A stretch of DNA of 64,000 bases from Pomphorhynchus laevis. Lineage: Eukaryota > Acanthocephala > Palaeacanthocephala > Echinorhynchida > Pomphorhynchidae. Positions 44,481 through 56,109 of the stretch are shown in pieces; positions within the stretch are counted from its first letter, which is position 1; every line of letters starts with the position of its first letter. The position numbers were made by a program, and so were the translations under genes. Under the pieces are notes generated by a model that searched no databases, was not told the origin of the DNA, and saw only the letters and a list, made by a program, of their open reading frames with translations. Location: the NCBI GenBank assembly GCA_012934845.2, contig WNNJ02001500.1, positions 1-64,000 on the forward strand. Reading direction: 5' to 3'.

Positions 44481-45149
44481 AATCTATATTGGATTAATGA
44501 TTTGTTGTGACGTCTGTAATTAATTAAATTTGTTTGTGATCCCACGTATTAACGAGCTTTTTGCTCAACTTATGGTGACATGATTATTATTTTTAATATG
44601 ATACTTTTACATAAAATTGTGATACAAACGGTAGCAGACAAAATTCTATTTAAATTTAGGTTAAGCATACTAACTTCTGATCAACGGGTTTAAAATTCAG
44701 TCTTTATTTATCTTCGATCGAGCTTTCGAGGCTAGGAATGTGTTCCAAATCAATGCGATTGAGTTTAAAAATATAATTTCATCTTAGTGTAATCCAATTC
44801 GCGCCGTCTTAAACGTCATCCTTGCATCCCCGCAGTGCATCCTCGACTCGTTGATATTAGATTTATCAAATACGATGGATTTCAGATAGTGGAACGCGGA
44901 TGTTATGGCTGCAGATTGAATATCACCTTCCATTTTTGTGCTTTCGGATTAACAGAATCAATATATCGGCATTTCTACAGCAATCATCACAAAATTACAA
45001 TATTTATAACGTACAGTAACACTGCAAACATCAAAGATATTACATAAATTATTAACTTTCCTGATCATATTCAGGATCCAACTGTCATTCACCGCTCTGA
45101 TCACATTATATTTTCAAATTTAGCTTTATAAACATAAACAATTTTAATG
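44481..45149. other. Unassigned; one open segment at 44835-45047
   Basis: The 70-codon frame reads IRFIKYDGFQIVERGCYGCR and ITFHFCAFGLTESIYRHFY. It is protein-like but matches nothing I recognise. The rest is AT-rich. Confidence 0.3.
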
Positions 45150-46058
45150 ATACCACCAACCATATTAAAATGCTCAGTTCTACCCTATTACGGGTGTGCC
45201 TCAAGGTTCACCTCTTTCTCCTATCTTATATCTTGCTGCCTTCCATTAATCTATTCAAAATATTTAAACGCGAACAACGTCTTGTGGTGTATGCTGATGA
45301 CACCACAGCCCTGTTCTCTGGACACAGGTGCAAAGACGTAGTATCTGACATCAGCCGCATCTTTTTAAGATTAAAAGACCAGTTACCCGTATCCAATCTT
45401 ATTTTAAACTCTGCCAAATCGCAGGCGGTTGTCTTTCATGGCACCACTGCAACAAAGAAAAAACTTAAGAGATTAGCACTCTCCTGAGTGCTAATCTTAA
45501 TAGATTAGCACTCTCTGCACTCTCCTCCATATTTGCCTCTGAACCACTCCCCACCTTCTCAAGTCGAGTAAAATACCTGGGGTTCACCGTTACGGTGAAC
45601 TGGTCGGCGAAAGCTGACCTGGATATACTTAAACGTATCCTGAAGAAAGCTAGGTGGGCCCTGAAACGGGCCCAGCATCTGTCATTGAAAGGGAAAACCC
45701 AGGTGCGCCTTTGGGCTACCTGGGCTATCTCGGGACTAGTCTTCTTCTCAAGAGGACGTCTCCCAGAGCAAAGGCTAAGGTTTCTTAAGCTCCTCGTATC
45801 TCGTTTACCAAGCATAGTCCGCGCCGATTGGATTCTTCGGGGGTGAAAGACCCCGGGTGGTTTAGTCGGAAGGCGGCGTGTTGGATCGGTTTGGGGGAGG
45901 GCTCAGATCCCACTGGACCTGAGGCCATGAAAGAGAAAGGGAAGATGAAAAAACGAAGGAAAATTCTGTCATTTTTCTGAGTTGGTTATGACCTACCTTT
46001 TTTATTCTTGCATGCTATATTTTGGTGTATTTAATAAAGTCTTTATTTATTTATTTAT
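45150..46058 (+). mobile_element. Jockey-like LINE 3' part
   Basis: The RT palm end reads ITGVPQGSPLSPILYLAAFH, then QRLVVYADDTTALFSGHR (YADD), LILNSAKSQAVVFHGT, VKYLGFTVTVNWSAKAD and RLPEQRLRFLKLLVSRLPSI, as in Jockey-group elements. A short repeat near 45480-45505 (GATTAGCACTCTC twice) changes the frame. AATAAAG and a TTTATTTATTTAT run mark the 3' end at about 46030-46058. The last 300 bp recur inverted at 47067-47372. Confidence 0.75.
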
Positions 46059-46127
46059 AAAATGCTCGGTACTGAATCCATAATAACTTCGCCGCACCGC
46101 TGAAACGATTCGCTATTTTTGCCGAAG

Positions 46128-46865
46128 AAATTATTATTATTATACATTCAACAACATACGAGCATTAGCTCAAATAGCTGGCTCACAATAAGTTCGTAAA
46201 TAAATTAATTAGTTATTAAAATAAGGAAATGCAACACGAAACATTGCTTGATCCATTCGTAGTCTTCTTTTAAAAGTATTAAGTGAACTGCATCCAACGG
46301 TGTCTGCATCAAGGTTGTTCCAAAGCTCAACAATTCTTCTATCAAATTGCATCGCGCCCAATTTCTGTACCATGTTTCTTCGAATAGTTAAAGAATGACC
46401 GCGAAGAACATTTGAACCACGTAGTTGAACCCTACTCCGAAGAGGGTGATGAGGACGTTGGAATAAATGCCAAACAAGGCAAATATCCATGTACCGACGG
46501 GTCCATGTGACGGTCTCAAGTCCTAATGATCTCAGTCTGTCTTCATAAGGCAGCGACGCCAACGTTGGTGCTAGCTTTGTTGCCCTGCGAAGTACCCTTT
46601 CTGATTTCTTATGTTCATGCACAGTACGTGGGTATACAACCGGAGCTGCATATAAAAGTCTACTCAATACATGTGCTAAAATCAGAGGCCGAAGAGCAGT
46701 CGGATTAATGCGAACAAACGCGCGTCGAATCATACCTATCATTTTATTGGAGTTGGCACAAGCTTGATCAGTGTGCTTTTTAGTTGATAAATTAGAGGTA
46801 ACCCATACTCCTAAATCTTTGTAACTATCGACACTTTCCGATAGTTCCGATATCATATCATCATT
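46128..46865 (-). mobile_element. 5'-truncated CR1-group LINE fragment
   Basis: An open minus-strand frame at 46209-46856 encodes ACANSNKMIGMIRRAFVRIN, RVLRRATKLAPTLASLPYED, NVLRGHSLTIRRNMVQK and ends FRVAFPYFNN, a typical CR1 C-terminus. A tail of ATT units on the + strand (TTATTATTATTAT, 46131-46144) marks its 3' end. It lies between the two inverted Jockey-like pieces. Confidence 0.82.
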
Positions 46866-46965
46866 GTCGTAAATAGTCCCAAATTAAGTGCCTTCGTAGT
46901 TTTAGCCTCTTGACAAACAGTATGTCAACTTAAATGATATAAATAACAATATTAATGTAATAAAA

Positions 46966-47084
46966 TTTTACTATAATGGATTGGTGAGTTTTACTATAAT
47001 GGATCATTACAGATTTTACTATAATGGCTCATTACAGATTTTACTATAATGGCTCATACCATTTTACTATAATGGCTCAGATCG
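46966..47084. repeat. Five tandem units of 23-25 bp at a LINE 3' end
   Basis: TTTTACTATAATGG begins at 46966, 46989, 47014, 47039 and 47062, with spacers such as CTCATTACAGA. The array directly adjoins the 3' end of the minus-strand Jockey-like piece, so it may be its tail. Confidence 0.88.
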
Positions 47085-47372
47085 GTTGGGGGGATATGAG
47101 CCTCCCCCAACCGATCCATCACGTCGCCTTCCGACTGAACCACCCCGGGTATTCCCCCCCCGAAGAATCCAATCGGCGCGGACTATGCTGGGTAAACGAG
47201 AGACGAGAAGCTTAAGAAACCTTAGCCTTTGCTCTGGGGGACGTTTTCTCGAAAAGAAGACTAATCCCGATATAGCCCATGTGCCCCGATGGCACAGCTG
47301 GGTTTTCCCTTTTAACAAAAGATGCTGAGCCCGTTTCAGGGCCCACCTAGCTTTCTTCAGGATACGTTCAAG
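47067..47372 (-). mobile_element. Jockey-like LINE 3' fragment, inverted copy
   Basis: The minus-strand frame reads GTWAISGLVFFSRKRPPEQR, LRFLKLLVSRLPSIVRADW, matching 45690-45840 almost residue for residue. The copy begins near 47372 and its 3' part includes the CGGTTGGGGGAGGCTCATAT stretch also seen near 45890. It forms an inverted pair with 45600-45900. Confidence 0.82.
47080..47116. repeat. 13-bp perfect hairpin at the LINE 3' end
   Basis: GATCGGTTGGGGG (47080-47092) and CCCCCAACCGATC (47104-47116) are perfectly complementary around an 11-base loop. The right-hand arm is part of the LINE 3' UTR; the matching site near 45890 lacks the left arm. Confidence 0.88.
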
Positions 47373-49339
47373 TCAAAAGTAGTCATGCTTGTTTATATCT
47401 AATGATAACACTATCAAGAATAAAAAATTAAGGAATACAAATCTCGTGTAGTCATCGCTCACAACTTGTAACATTTGTGCAAGATTTACTTGTCAGTCGG
47501 TTAATGTTTCAAATAGCAGTCATCTAGTATGGAAATATAGAAATATCATAAAATTAAATGTGACATCATCATTACATAAAAAACACAAACTTCACTTTCC
47601 TTTCATAAGATTTGAAACGACTTCAAATCCCCTTTTATTTCCTCAATATTAAACTTTTCTTATTACTACTACATTACTTTTTTCTTTTAATGTTTATAAT
47701 AAAATTGATTGTTTAGAATTAAACAGTAGCATTATTTTCTTTACTTTTAAATTTACACATACAATTTTAAAATTAAATAAATTTAAAATAAATATAATTG
47801 ATATTAAATTGTTAAAAATTAAATAACTCATTTAATAAAGTATATTAGAAATCTAAATTTTTGTAAATACTTTGGCACTCTATTTGCTGGCGTTTAAATG
47901 AAAAATTAACTTTAGAAAAATTTACGCCTTGAGGCAAATATTAAATTTTCAATTAAAAATTAAAAATTAATTTTCTATACCAATTAACAATCTTGAGTAA
48001 ATGCAATACGTTTGGTAGCACTATTATAAATTATAAAACGATACCAGAAAGCATCTACACTCTATATGCTAAATTTGAATTTTTTATTCAAAAACAAATA
48101 TTTTAGTATTAATAAAAAATTATTTTTAGTAATTTATTTTATTTATAAAATGAATATTAAAGTTAATATTATTATCGGAATAGAGCTATCCTAATTTACA
48201 TAAAAATTGCCAGTAGAATTTTGAAATCCGTGGGCCTCTAAAATTGAGCCCAGAATACCTTAAACAGTTACCTGTTAATCACACATTGTGATTATTATAT
48301 TTCATATTTTTTATACCTTCTTCTGTTTGTATACGTGTCCAACAAGGAGAAAACAGACGATGAACTAATCTGCGATAAATTTCACAAATTATTGACATTA
48401 CGTTCGAAGAAAGGTAAATGGGAAACTAATCTAGCAACGATAAATTGAACTCGCATTAATTGAACAGTTAATTAATATTAAATGCTAATACAATGTTTTA
48501 AATACAGCGACATTTAAAACAAAGCCTTAGCTAGTAAGGATGAGTCAAGTCAATGTATAAATTTATGTAGAAATAAATGAAAAGTAAATCGTATTTTCAT
48601 GAACATGTTCTAAATGCATCAAGTGTAAAATATTATACGGCCCTTCTAAAATAGCCGTATAAGAAATTTTGCTTAGTCTGTTAAATTACAAGTAAGATTC
48701 AATATCAATTACGAAAAGAAAACAGAAAATCAGTTTTGATTTCTAAATTTCGATGGCTCCTGCTATCTTATTCAGAATTAATATTTTTGTTTAATTTCGT
48801 GTGATTTTGTTCTATTCTGAGTTATCGTGTTTCTTTCATAGTTCGCAGTGTATGTACTAAACTTCAAATGTTCAAAACTATAAGTTATAATTTGAATTAG
48901 TGCAAATTTCTGTAGTTTTGAGAATTTTACCAAATTTTGAATTTTTAAACGAAAATATGGGTATAAAAATTTTAATTATTATAATTGATATCTTATTTTG
49001 ATAAAAGTCATGTATTGCTATTAAAAATAGCAGTGTAAACAGTATTTGCATTGAACTTAAAGGAGTGTACACGTTGCGCTTGCCACTAAGGCAGTTACTG
49101 TCGATGTAAATTTACATTTTGCTGTCAAATGTTTCCGACTACAGGTTTTTATGCGACACCGCATATGCAAAAAAAACCGTAGCTTTTTTATCACGGCAAA
49201 AAAGTAAATTTTGTTTCTATTGTAGCAGTCGAAAGTTTTAAGCTAAATATTGTTTTCGTAGATAAATCTTTGGTAAATTTTGTTTGTAAAAACGCATAAC
49301 CATCGAATGTTTGCAACAACAATTCTTCCAGAATTATTC
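47373..49339. other. AT-rich stretch upstream of histone H1, no gene seen
   Basis: No convincing coding or RNA signal. 49060-49200 is somewhat richer in G+C and has a short CCGT...ACGG inverted repeat, which may be part of the histone upstream region. Confidence 0.4.
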
Positions 49340-49348
49340 TATATATAT
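49340..49348 (+). promoter_or_regulatory. Possible TATA box of the histone H1 gene
   Basis: TATATATAT lies about 65 bp upstream of the ATG at 49410, which would leave a 5' UTR of roughly 35-45 nt. In such AT-rich DNA chance TATA strings are common. Confidence 0.35.
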
Positions 49349-49409
49349 CGTAAAACGAATCACTGAAACTTTCCATTATTCCATCGCTAAAAATAAAATT
49401 GACATTACA

Positions 49410-49868
49410 ATGCCGTCCGCAGGAGTGAACAAGACAATAGAGCATCCCACGTTTAAGAACATGGTTTTCGCAGCCATCAGGGCAGATAAGTCAAAGAAGG
49501 GAATTTCCAGGCAGGCTATCCTTAAATACATTATGGCGAATTACAGTGTTGGCCAAGATGCCAAGACTGTTAATCGCCGCGTGAAGCCGATACTAAAGAA
49601 GATGATGCAGTCCGGAGAAATGCAGGTGCTTAGTGGAACAGGGTGCAGCGGTAGATACAAGGTTGAGAAGCATATATCGAAGGAGCCTGCCAAGCCTGCT
49701 GCAAAGAAGGCGAAGAAGACCGCATCGCCCAAGAAGAAAATTAACAAAGAGCAGCGAAAAAAGGTTGCAAAACAAAGTGTTAAACGAAAGCCTGTTAAAA
49801 AGTCAAAGTCGCCCTCAAAGAAGATAATTAAGGTTGTGAAGAAACCTGTAGCCAATAAAGCAAAGTAA
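49410..49868 (+). CDS. H1: Linker histone H1, intronless
   Basis: The 152-aa protein starts MPSAGVNKTIEHPTFKNMVF. Residues about 11-85 form the GH1 winged-helix domain (AAIRADKSKKGISRQAILKY, then DAKTVNRRVKPILKKMMQSG and GCSGRYKVEK). The tail is rich in Lys, Ala and Pro, with SPKKK and SPSKK motifs, as in H1. It binds linker DNA at the nucleosome dyad. An upstream in-frame ATG at 49311 gives a 33-residue extension with no histone character; I prefer 49410. It is shorter than typical insect H1. I see no histone 3' stem-loop (GGCTCTTTTCAGAGCC type) in the 100 bp after the stop, so the message may be polyadenylated, as in replacement-type variants or retrocopies. No other histone genes lie nearby. 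Confidence 0.93.
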   Translation: MPSAGVNKTIEHPTFKNMVFAAIRADKSKKGISRQAILKYIMANYSVGQDAKTVNRRVKPILKKMMQSGEMQVLSGTGCSGRYKVEKHISKEPAKPAAKKAKKTASPKKKINKEQRKKVAKQSVKRKPVKKSKSPSKKIIKVVKKPVANKAK

Positions 49869-50244
49869 ATACTTTGCTTTGTGTACAATTTTTGTTAACC
49901 TTGTATTTGTTAAGGATTAATGAAATAATATAAAAATGCATTACAAGCTGTAACAATTTATTTTATGGAAATTCAACTGTAATTCTAAAGTATTTGACAT
50001 TTTAATATTTTTGATTAAAAAATTCACGAATTGATTGAACGTTTGAAAACAATTGATTTATAAAAAAATGAATTTAAAAGGTTTGAATTCCCTTGATATT
50101 ATTGAGGTCCTAATTTTAAAAGATGTGATTGCTTTGAAATATTTGAGAGTAGTCCATAATTATGTTCAAACAATTTAAGACCAATGCTAAACTATATTAC
50201 GTAACAGAGTCTACGTATTAAATAAATAAAATAAATAATTTCAA
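49869..50244. other. Histone H1 3' flank
   Basis: AT-rich, with AATAATATAAAA about 60 bp after the stop as the only poly(A)-signal-like string. No other feature seen. Confidence 0.4.
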
Positions 50245-50470
50245 TCTGATTAAAATTTAAAATAAAAGTCAATTGTTATAAATTAACTAATCAATAACAA
50301 TATATAAGAATTATGATTAGAGGTTATCAGGAGGAACTGCTTATCAGTTTCGATCCATATACCTCGACCCAACATATCAGAAGGGTCTAATATGCGCTAA
50401 TGACATATTTCCTCTGATGAAATTTGATTATCTAGTGTACCTTATTCTAAATCAAAGTATATTATTATTC
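50245..50470 (-). repeat. Conserved 3' segment of the Penelope-like family, copy C
   Basis: On the + strand: AAATTAACTAATCAATAACA, GGTTATCAGGAGGAACTGC, TCAGTTTCGATCCATATACC, TCGACCCAACATATCAG and ATATTTCCTCTGATGAAAT. It matches the other copies in order, with a short deletion in the stem (GCTTATCAG for GCTATGCTATCAG). Confidence 0.75.
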
Positions 50471-51822
50471 ATACATAAAAATGTTCCGTTACTGATTTTA
50501 AATTTATTTTAATATATTTTGTGTTGATTTATGTATTTTACTATTTTATGTTTGATGATATTTAAGTACATTGTTGATTATTAATGTGTATCAAGTTATA
50601 GCTATAATAATGTCTCTCAACTTTAAATTTTAAACTTATTTTAATTAAATATTAATAAATTGGTAATTTAATTATTTTTCAAATTAATAATTAATTTATT
50701 TAATAAATTGATTAATTATTAAATTTGACAACAATAAAAATTTAAGTTACTGAAAATATTATGCTATAATATTTTGCAGTGAAAATTTTATATTTGACTA
50801 AAATTATCTTTATTTTTTTATTAACTATAAATTTTGATAAGCAAATTAAAGAGCACATTTACAAGTATTGTTGAAATATGCAATATAGCATTACATTTAA
50901 GAAGAGAAAATTTTATGACACATTTAATTTTAATTTATAAAAATTAATTAAATTTTAATTAATTTAAAATTTTAAAATTAATTAAATTTTAATAATTTAA
51001 TTAAAAAATTATTTAGTTTGTATAAAGTATAAGACTAAGTAACAAGACTGAGACTAAGTATATAGCATTACATTTAAGAAGAAAAAATTTTATGACATTT
51101 AATTTTAATTTATAAAAATTAATTAAATTTTAATTAATTTAAAATTTTAAAATTACTTAAATTTTAATAATTTAATTAAAATTAATATTTTAATAAAAAA
51201 TAACAAAATTAAAACTTAATATTTTAGTAATATAATAAAAATAGGTATCTACTATAAAGAAATATACACAACTAAGTTCCATATTATTGTTTAAAATATA
51301 ATTTTAAAGTGAACAAAATATAATTTTAAAATATGCACTTTATAACATTATATAGTCATTTTAAAATTAAAATAAAATTGTCTTTATTTTATTATCCAGC
51401 AAAGATTCATTGTGTCAAATTTCTATTATAAATAATATTATATATATTTTAAAAAAAGTTTTACAATTTAAATATTTCTCCAATAATTAAATAATATTTA
51501 TTAAATAAATATATTAATAAATAACATTAAATAAATATTTTATAATAAATGATTGTGTTTTTATAATTTAATTTTATGAAGAATTTTAAAAAAAATAATT
51601 TTAATTGAAAAATGTTAATTCTAATTCGTTTCCTACTGAATTATATTGTCTCTAATTCATTACAATCGATCCAAGCAAATACAATAAGCATATTTTACAA
51701 GTTTAAACATTTTATATTTTTATCTTGAAGTTACTGTAAAATTATCTATGAAATGGTGCTATCGTCAGTCGAGAAATTAGTGATTTTCGGATTTCTCTTT
51801 AGTATCTGACTTATTTTTAAGT
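50471..51822. other. AT-rich stretch, no gene seen
   Basis: Very AT-rich. A block with TTAAGAAGAGAAAATTTTAT at about 50895 recurs at about 51075 (180-bp period). 51745-51790 contains GGTGCTATCGTCAGTCGAGA, which recurs inverted near 53900. Confidence 0.45.
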
Positions 51823-52500
51823 TTTATAAAAAATGAATTTGTTCATAACTGTTTAAAAACTAAATCTAAACTATATGAATATATGAAATATATGTTTCGA
51901 TACATTGATGATATATGTATTTAATTGTAATAATTTTTATTCAATTAGTGAACAAATTTATCCAAAAAGCCTTATTCTTAACAAAACCAATATTAATGAT
52001 AAAGGTGTATATCTAGATATGAACATTAAATTAACATTAACTAAAACTACTTTTAATTTATATCGTAAAGATGACATATTTAAATTTACAAGAAACATAT
52101 TTTTGCATGAGCATTCATGCATACCATATAATATAAAATATAATACATTAAATAATGAAATTTTAAGAATTGCAACAACTTGTAATGATATTGTCTTTTT
52201 TCAAAATCATTTTAATAATTTAATAGATGCATATTTTAAACTAGGTTACTATAAAAATACCATCAAGCAGAAAATAGTAAAATATATAGAATAACAAAAT
52301 ATTATTAAAAATCAATTCAAACTATTATGCGGCACATTTTAATGAGTAAATATACTCATTATCTATGCATTCCCTATAGAGAAAATATGTCAAGAGCATG
52401 TATTTGTACTTGGGTCGAGTAATGGCGGGCGAAACCTGATGACATAGCAGTTTCACTTCTTATTCGGATACGTCGTATATTATTAGTCAATTTAACAATT
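51823..52500 (+). mobile_element. Penelope-like RT fragment, copy D, with 3' segment
   Basis: It encodes KNEFVHNCLKTKSKLYEYMK, FRYIDDIC (YIDD), then YPKSLILNKTNIND, VYLDMNIKLTLTKT and LHEHSCIPYNIKYNTLNNEI, NNLIDAYFKLGYYKN. It ends at 52294 and is followed by the shared 3' segment (GGGTCGAGTAATGGCGGGCG, AACCTGATGACATAGCAG) to about 52500. Close to copies A and F. Broken. Confidence 0.75.
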
Positions 52501-53880
52501 GATTTATGTTTAAATTTTAACTTTATAAATATAAATTATATACAATCTTATTAAACATTATTTAAATTATGTAAAATCTTATATCAAATTATTTATTATT
52601 TATAACTATTTATAATTTAATTATTAACATTTTATTTAGCATTATTTTAATTTATAAATAATATAAAATACGTGGAATATGTTAGTTGATCTGATTTACT
52701 CATAGTTGCATCGATTTTAAATTAACAGAGTTGTTTTGACTTTTTATTTTCTATTTTATCATTTTATATTTATAGAAAATTCTCATTGTATTGAGTAAAA
52801 AATGCATAAATGCATTATAATGAATTTTATTCATAAATCATTGCAATACTTTAAATCACAATTCATATAGAGTGCGTTTGCAGTAGAAAACACTGTCATA
52901 CATGTGTTCTGCTATTCCTGGTCAACATAATTACGGTGGCCAGAATCTCACATGAATCAAAATTCATATTAGACGAAATTTGCAAATTTAATATAAGTTT
53001 AAACACTTGATATTCGCTTGAACATAAAAAGAGCATATATTTGGACTTAGCCGTACCTAAGTCTAAATTAGTTTATATAATACCGTTATTATCAGTAATT
53101 GAATAATAGAAACCAAATTGACCTAATTGACTGTCATAAATTGTAAAGTTAATTTTCAATTAAACTATTTTAAACTATATTTACAACAAAACGTTACAAT
53201 TACATGTAAGTTTTGGATACGATTCAATGCTTCTGCACATGTGCAATGATTTCCTAAGATAAGAGTGTAGCATGTGTCTTCACAGACGCATGTTTATTCA
53301 AACCAAATGCATAACAGAATGACATTGTTTCACGCTCTTGAAATAACAATGTTGCAGACGCTTTTCATATAACAGCAATGATTTTATAAATACCTCAATT
53401 TTACTCTAAAATAACCTATATTTAATTACAACTATCTATTACCTTCATAAAAATATCCATTATTCATTTTCTAAACAAAATGGAAACTGTCGTTTCGATT
53501 GTTTTTCAAATGATGATTGCTAATTGAATTATTAAAAGCTATTCTTATCAAAAGTATTAAGCAAATATTATGTCGTACAACAATTAGAAAATATTTAAGT
53601 TTATTAATTATACTGCAATTAATATAATTAATAGAATGCGATTAATATGTTAATTAATATATTAATTAATGAATTACAAATTAAATTTGATGATGTGTTA
53701 ATAAATATTTATAATTTTTAAAAGCTATAAACTGTTTTTATATTGACTAGACAACAGAATATCTTTATATATTTTTATATGTATAAACATTTTTATCCGT
53801 TAATTATTGAATAAATAAATATTATTAAAGTAGACTATTATAGTAAACTATGAAGCTTAAAATAATAAGCTCTTTTATAG
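52501..53880. other. AT-rich stretch, no gene seen
   Basis: No convincing open frame. A moderately G+C-rich patch at 53210-53350 has no motif. Nothing else recognised. Confidence 0.45.
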
Positions 53881-55075
53881 AATTATGAAAATCACTAATT
53901 ACTCGCCTAACGATAGCACCGTTTTATTAATAATTTTACAGTATCAACAGAAAAACGTGTAATGTGTTTAAATTTGTAGAATACGCTTATTCTATCTGCT
54001 TGGGAACGATTGTAAAGTAAATTTATTATTAATATTATTTTGATGATTAATAAATTTGTATTTTTTAAGATATTGTCGCCATAGATTCGTGTCAATATCC
54101 ATTGTCGTTGTTGATAGCAAAACACTCCGACACCATTGCTTGATTTAATAGTATGCATGAGTGATCATGTGAAAATATGTCATCTGTACAATATAAATTA
54201 AAAGTAGTTTAAATTGATGTTAATTTAATTATCATGTCAAGATATATACCTTCTTTATCATTAATATTGGTTTTATTAAGAATAAGGCTACCTGGATAAA
54301 TTTGTTACTAACGCTTCTTTAATATCTACTAAATCTAGATTTGTATAAAGCGTCGATTTTAATATAATATAATAAATTTTAATATAAAGCGTCGATATGA
54401 TAAAATATCATATCTAGATATAAAACCTCTTTATTATTAATATTGGTTTTATTAAGAATAAGGCTACCTGGATAAATTCGTTCTCTTATTGAATAAAAAT
54501 TATTAGAGTTAAATACAAATATATTATAAATATATCAAAACATATATTTCAAATCTTTATATAATTTAGATTTCTAATTCAAATTCATTAGATATCTAAT
54601 TCAAATTCACATTCATTATTATTGCAAATGGTAAAAGTGTAACACATTTTATTTGTTTCAATATAGATGTTCCTACTTTTAATAATTTTGATTTATCAAA
54701 ATATTTAAGGCTTACATTATTATTTTAATATATTATTAATAATAAGATATTATTAATAGTATATAAAGCTATTTAAAGCCTTGTATATAAGGCTTCTATT
54801 ATTTTTTTATATTTTGTTGATTTATATATTTTACGATTTTCTGTTAATTTTATTGTTAAGTAAACTAGATGAACTATTTATTAAAAATTATTTAAATGAT
54901 TTTAAAAAAGACCAATATCATTACATATTATGCAATTCTTTAAATTTCATTATTTAATGTATTAAATTTTATATTATATGGTAAGCATGAATGCTCATGC
55001 AAAAATATGTTTTTAAATTTGTCTATTAAAATTTTGTATATTAAAATATGTCATCTTTACGATAGAAGTTGATAT
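53880..55075 (-). mobile_element. Rearranged Penelope-like RT pieces, minus strand
   Basis: Minus-strand matches to copies A and D are found out of order. The YPxSLILNKTNIND segment occurs twice (about 54240-54300 and 54410-54485). The YRKDD...HEHSC...YNIKYNTLNN segment is at about 54950-55070. The GGTGCTATCGTTAGGCGAGT stretch near 53900 is inverted relative to 51745. This is a scrambled remnant rather than one copy. Confidence 0.6.
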
Positions 55076-55684
55076 TCTGAAATATCAGGTGGTTTAAAAG
55101 ATATGCAAAAAAGGAAAATTATCTCACCACAATGAGAATAAATAAAATGCGATAAAAAGATGCTAGAAGTATCGTTTCGGGTGGCTAGTACGATGAACTC
55201 GTTACCAGATTAAATGACAAGTAACCCATTCGCATTGCTCGAGCACCCTCAGTAAGATATAATTTCTTATTTTTATGTAAAGCCGTATTTAATATAAAAA
55301 TTTACGCCCACACATTTTGTGGAGGTGCCTATCAAGCTTAAGGTGAATTAAATATTATACAATAATTATTAGAAATTTACATTTTAGCTTTAAATTTTTA
55401 AATAGAAAATCAGATAAATTTAAATTTTTAAGTAAAATCATTTCAATTGCTTGAAATTCGTGGTATTTGAAATTCGTTGTATTTGACATTGTAAAGTATG
55501 CAATTTACAAAATATAGTATTACACATTGCCGTTTAAACTGAATTTTTACGGCCTTTTTTAGTTTTAAATAAGTAAAATTTGAAAAAGTAAAATACGAAA
55601 TTTTCAATTAAACTTAAATTGAAACTAATCTTAAATTGAATTTGAATGAGGATTGCGACGGTGTGATAACATTTAAATTAGAAG
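55076..55684. other. Unassigned
   Basis: A G+C-richer patch at 55130-55260 (GTTTCGGGTGGCTAGTACGA) has no open frame or tRNA-like boxes. The rest is AT-rich. Confidence 0.35.
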
Positions 55685-55717
55685 AAAGATGGCAAAAACC
55701 ATCGTAAAAATTATTTA

Positions 55718-55758
55718 ATTGAATATTTCAATGCCTAACTGGCATCATCTTCAGCAAT
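55718..55758 (-). ncRNA. Hammerhead-like motif, minus-strand copy
   Basis: On the minus strand: ATTG, CTGAAGA, TGATGCC, AGTTA, GGCATT, GAAA, TATT, CAAT. Stem I (ATTG/CAAT) and stem II (GATGCC/GGCATT) close a CUGANGA...GAAA core. Helix III is reduced to a possible single A-U pair before UU. One unpaired U sits between CUGAAGA and stem II. Compatible with a minimal or degenerate hammerhead, not proof of one. Confidence 0.4.
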
Positions 55759-55857
55759 CTGAAATTAAGGCAAGTGTACACGTCAACATAAAAAGGAAGA
55801 AAAAAGTCAAAACAAGGAAAACCAGCGCTATTAAAACCGCTAAAACCAGTCAATTTG

Positions 55858-56085
55858 CTATGTAATACCACCCAACATGAGGTGATATCCATGCTTATCA
55901 TTTAACTTCGGCTTGAGATCGCGGATGAACAGTGATTCAAGAATCTGTCGTTGGAAGGCTTGTTGTCGATAAACAAGGACTTTAACTTCATCAAAGTTAA
56001 TTGTGTGTCCTATCAAAAGGGAATGTTCAGCAACAGCAGAGTGAGCCGCCGTATGCAGAGCAGCGCGATGTTCTTTTATTCTTGA
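55858..56085 (-). pseudogene. GIY-YIG endonuclease C-terminal fragment
   Basis: 75 codons on the minus strand read SRIKEHRAALHTAAHSAVAE, HSLLIGHTINFDEVKVLVYR, QQAFQRQILESLFIRDLKPK, LNDKHG, then stop. The R..EH, SA.AEH, IN(F/W)..VKVL and R.ILES..I spacing is that of the GIY-YIG endonuclease of Penelope-like elements, which nicks target DNA. The GIY...YIG half itself is missing, so it is a fragment. Confidence 0.75.
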
Positions 56086-56109
56086 CTTTAACGTTCGACT
56101 TCATTTTAG

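Noticed and set aside
49869-49960. Histone 3' stem-loop
   Set aside because: Only a weak AAGTAAATACTT-type inverted repeat is present, without the conserved histone hairpin sequence or a purine-rich downstream element.
53907-54158. 83-codon minus-strand ORF as a host gene
   Set aside because: It lies in scrambled Penelope-like debris, with parts inverted relative to 51745; no independent motif.
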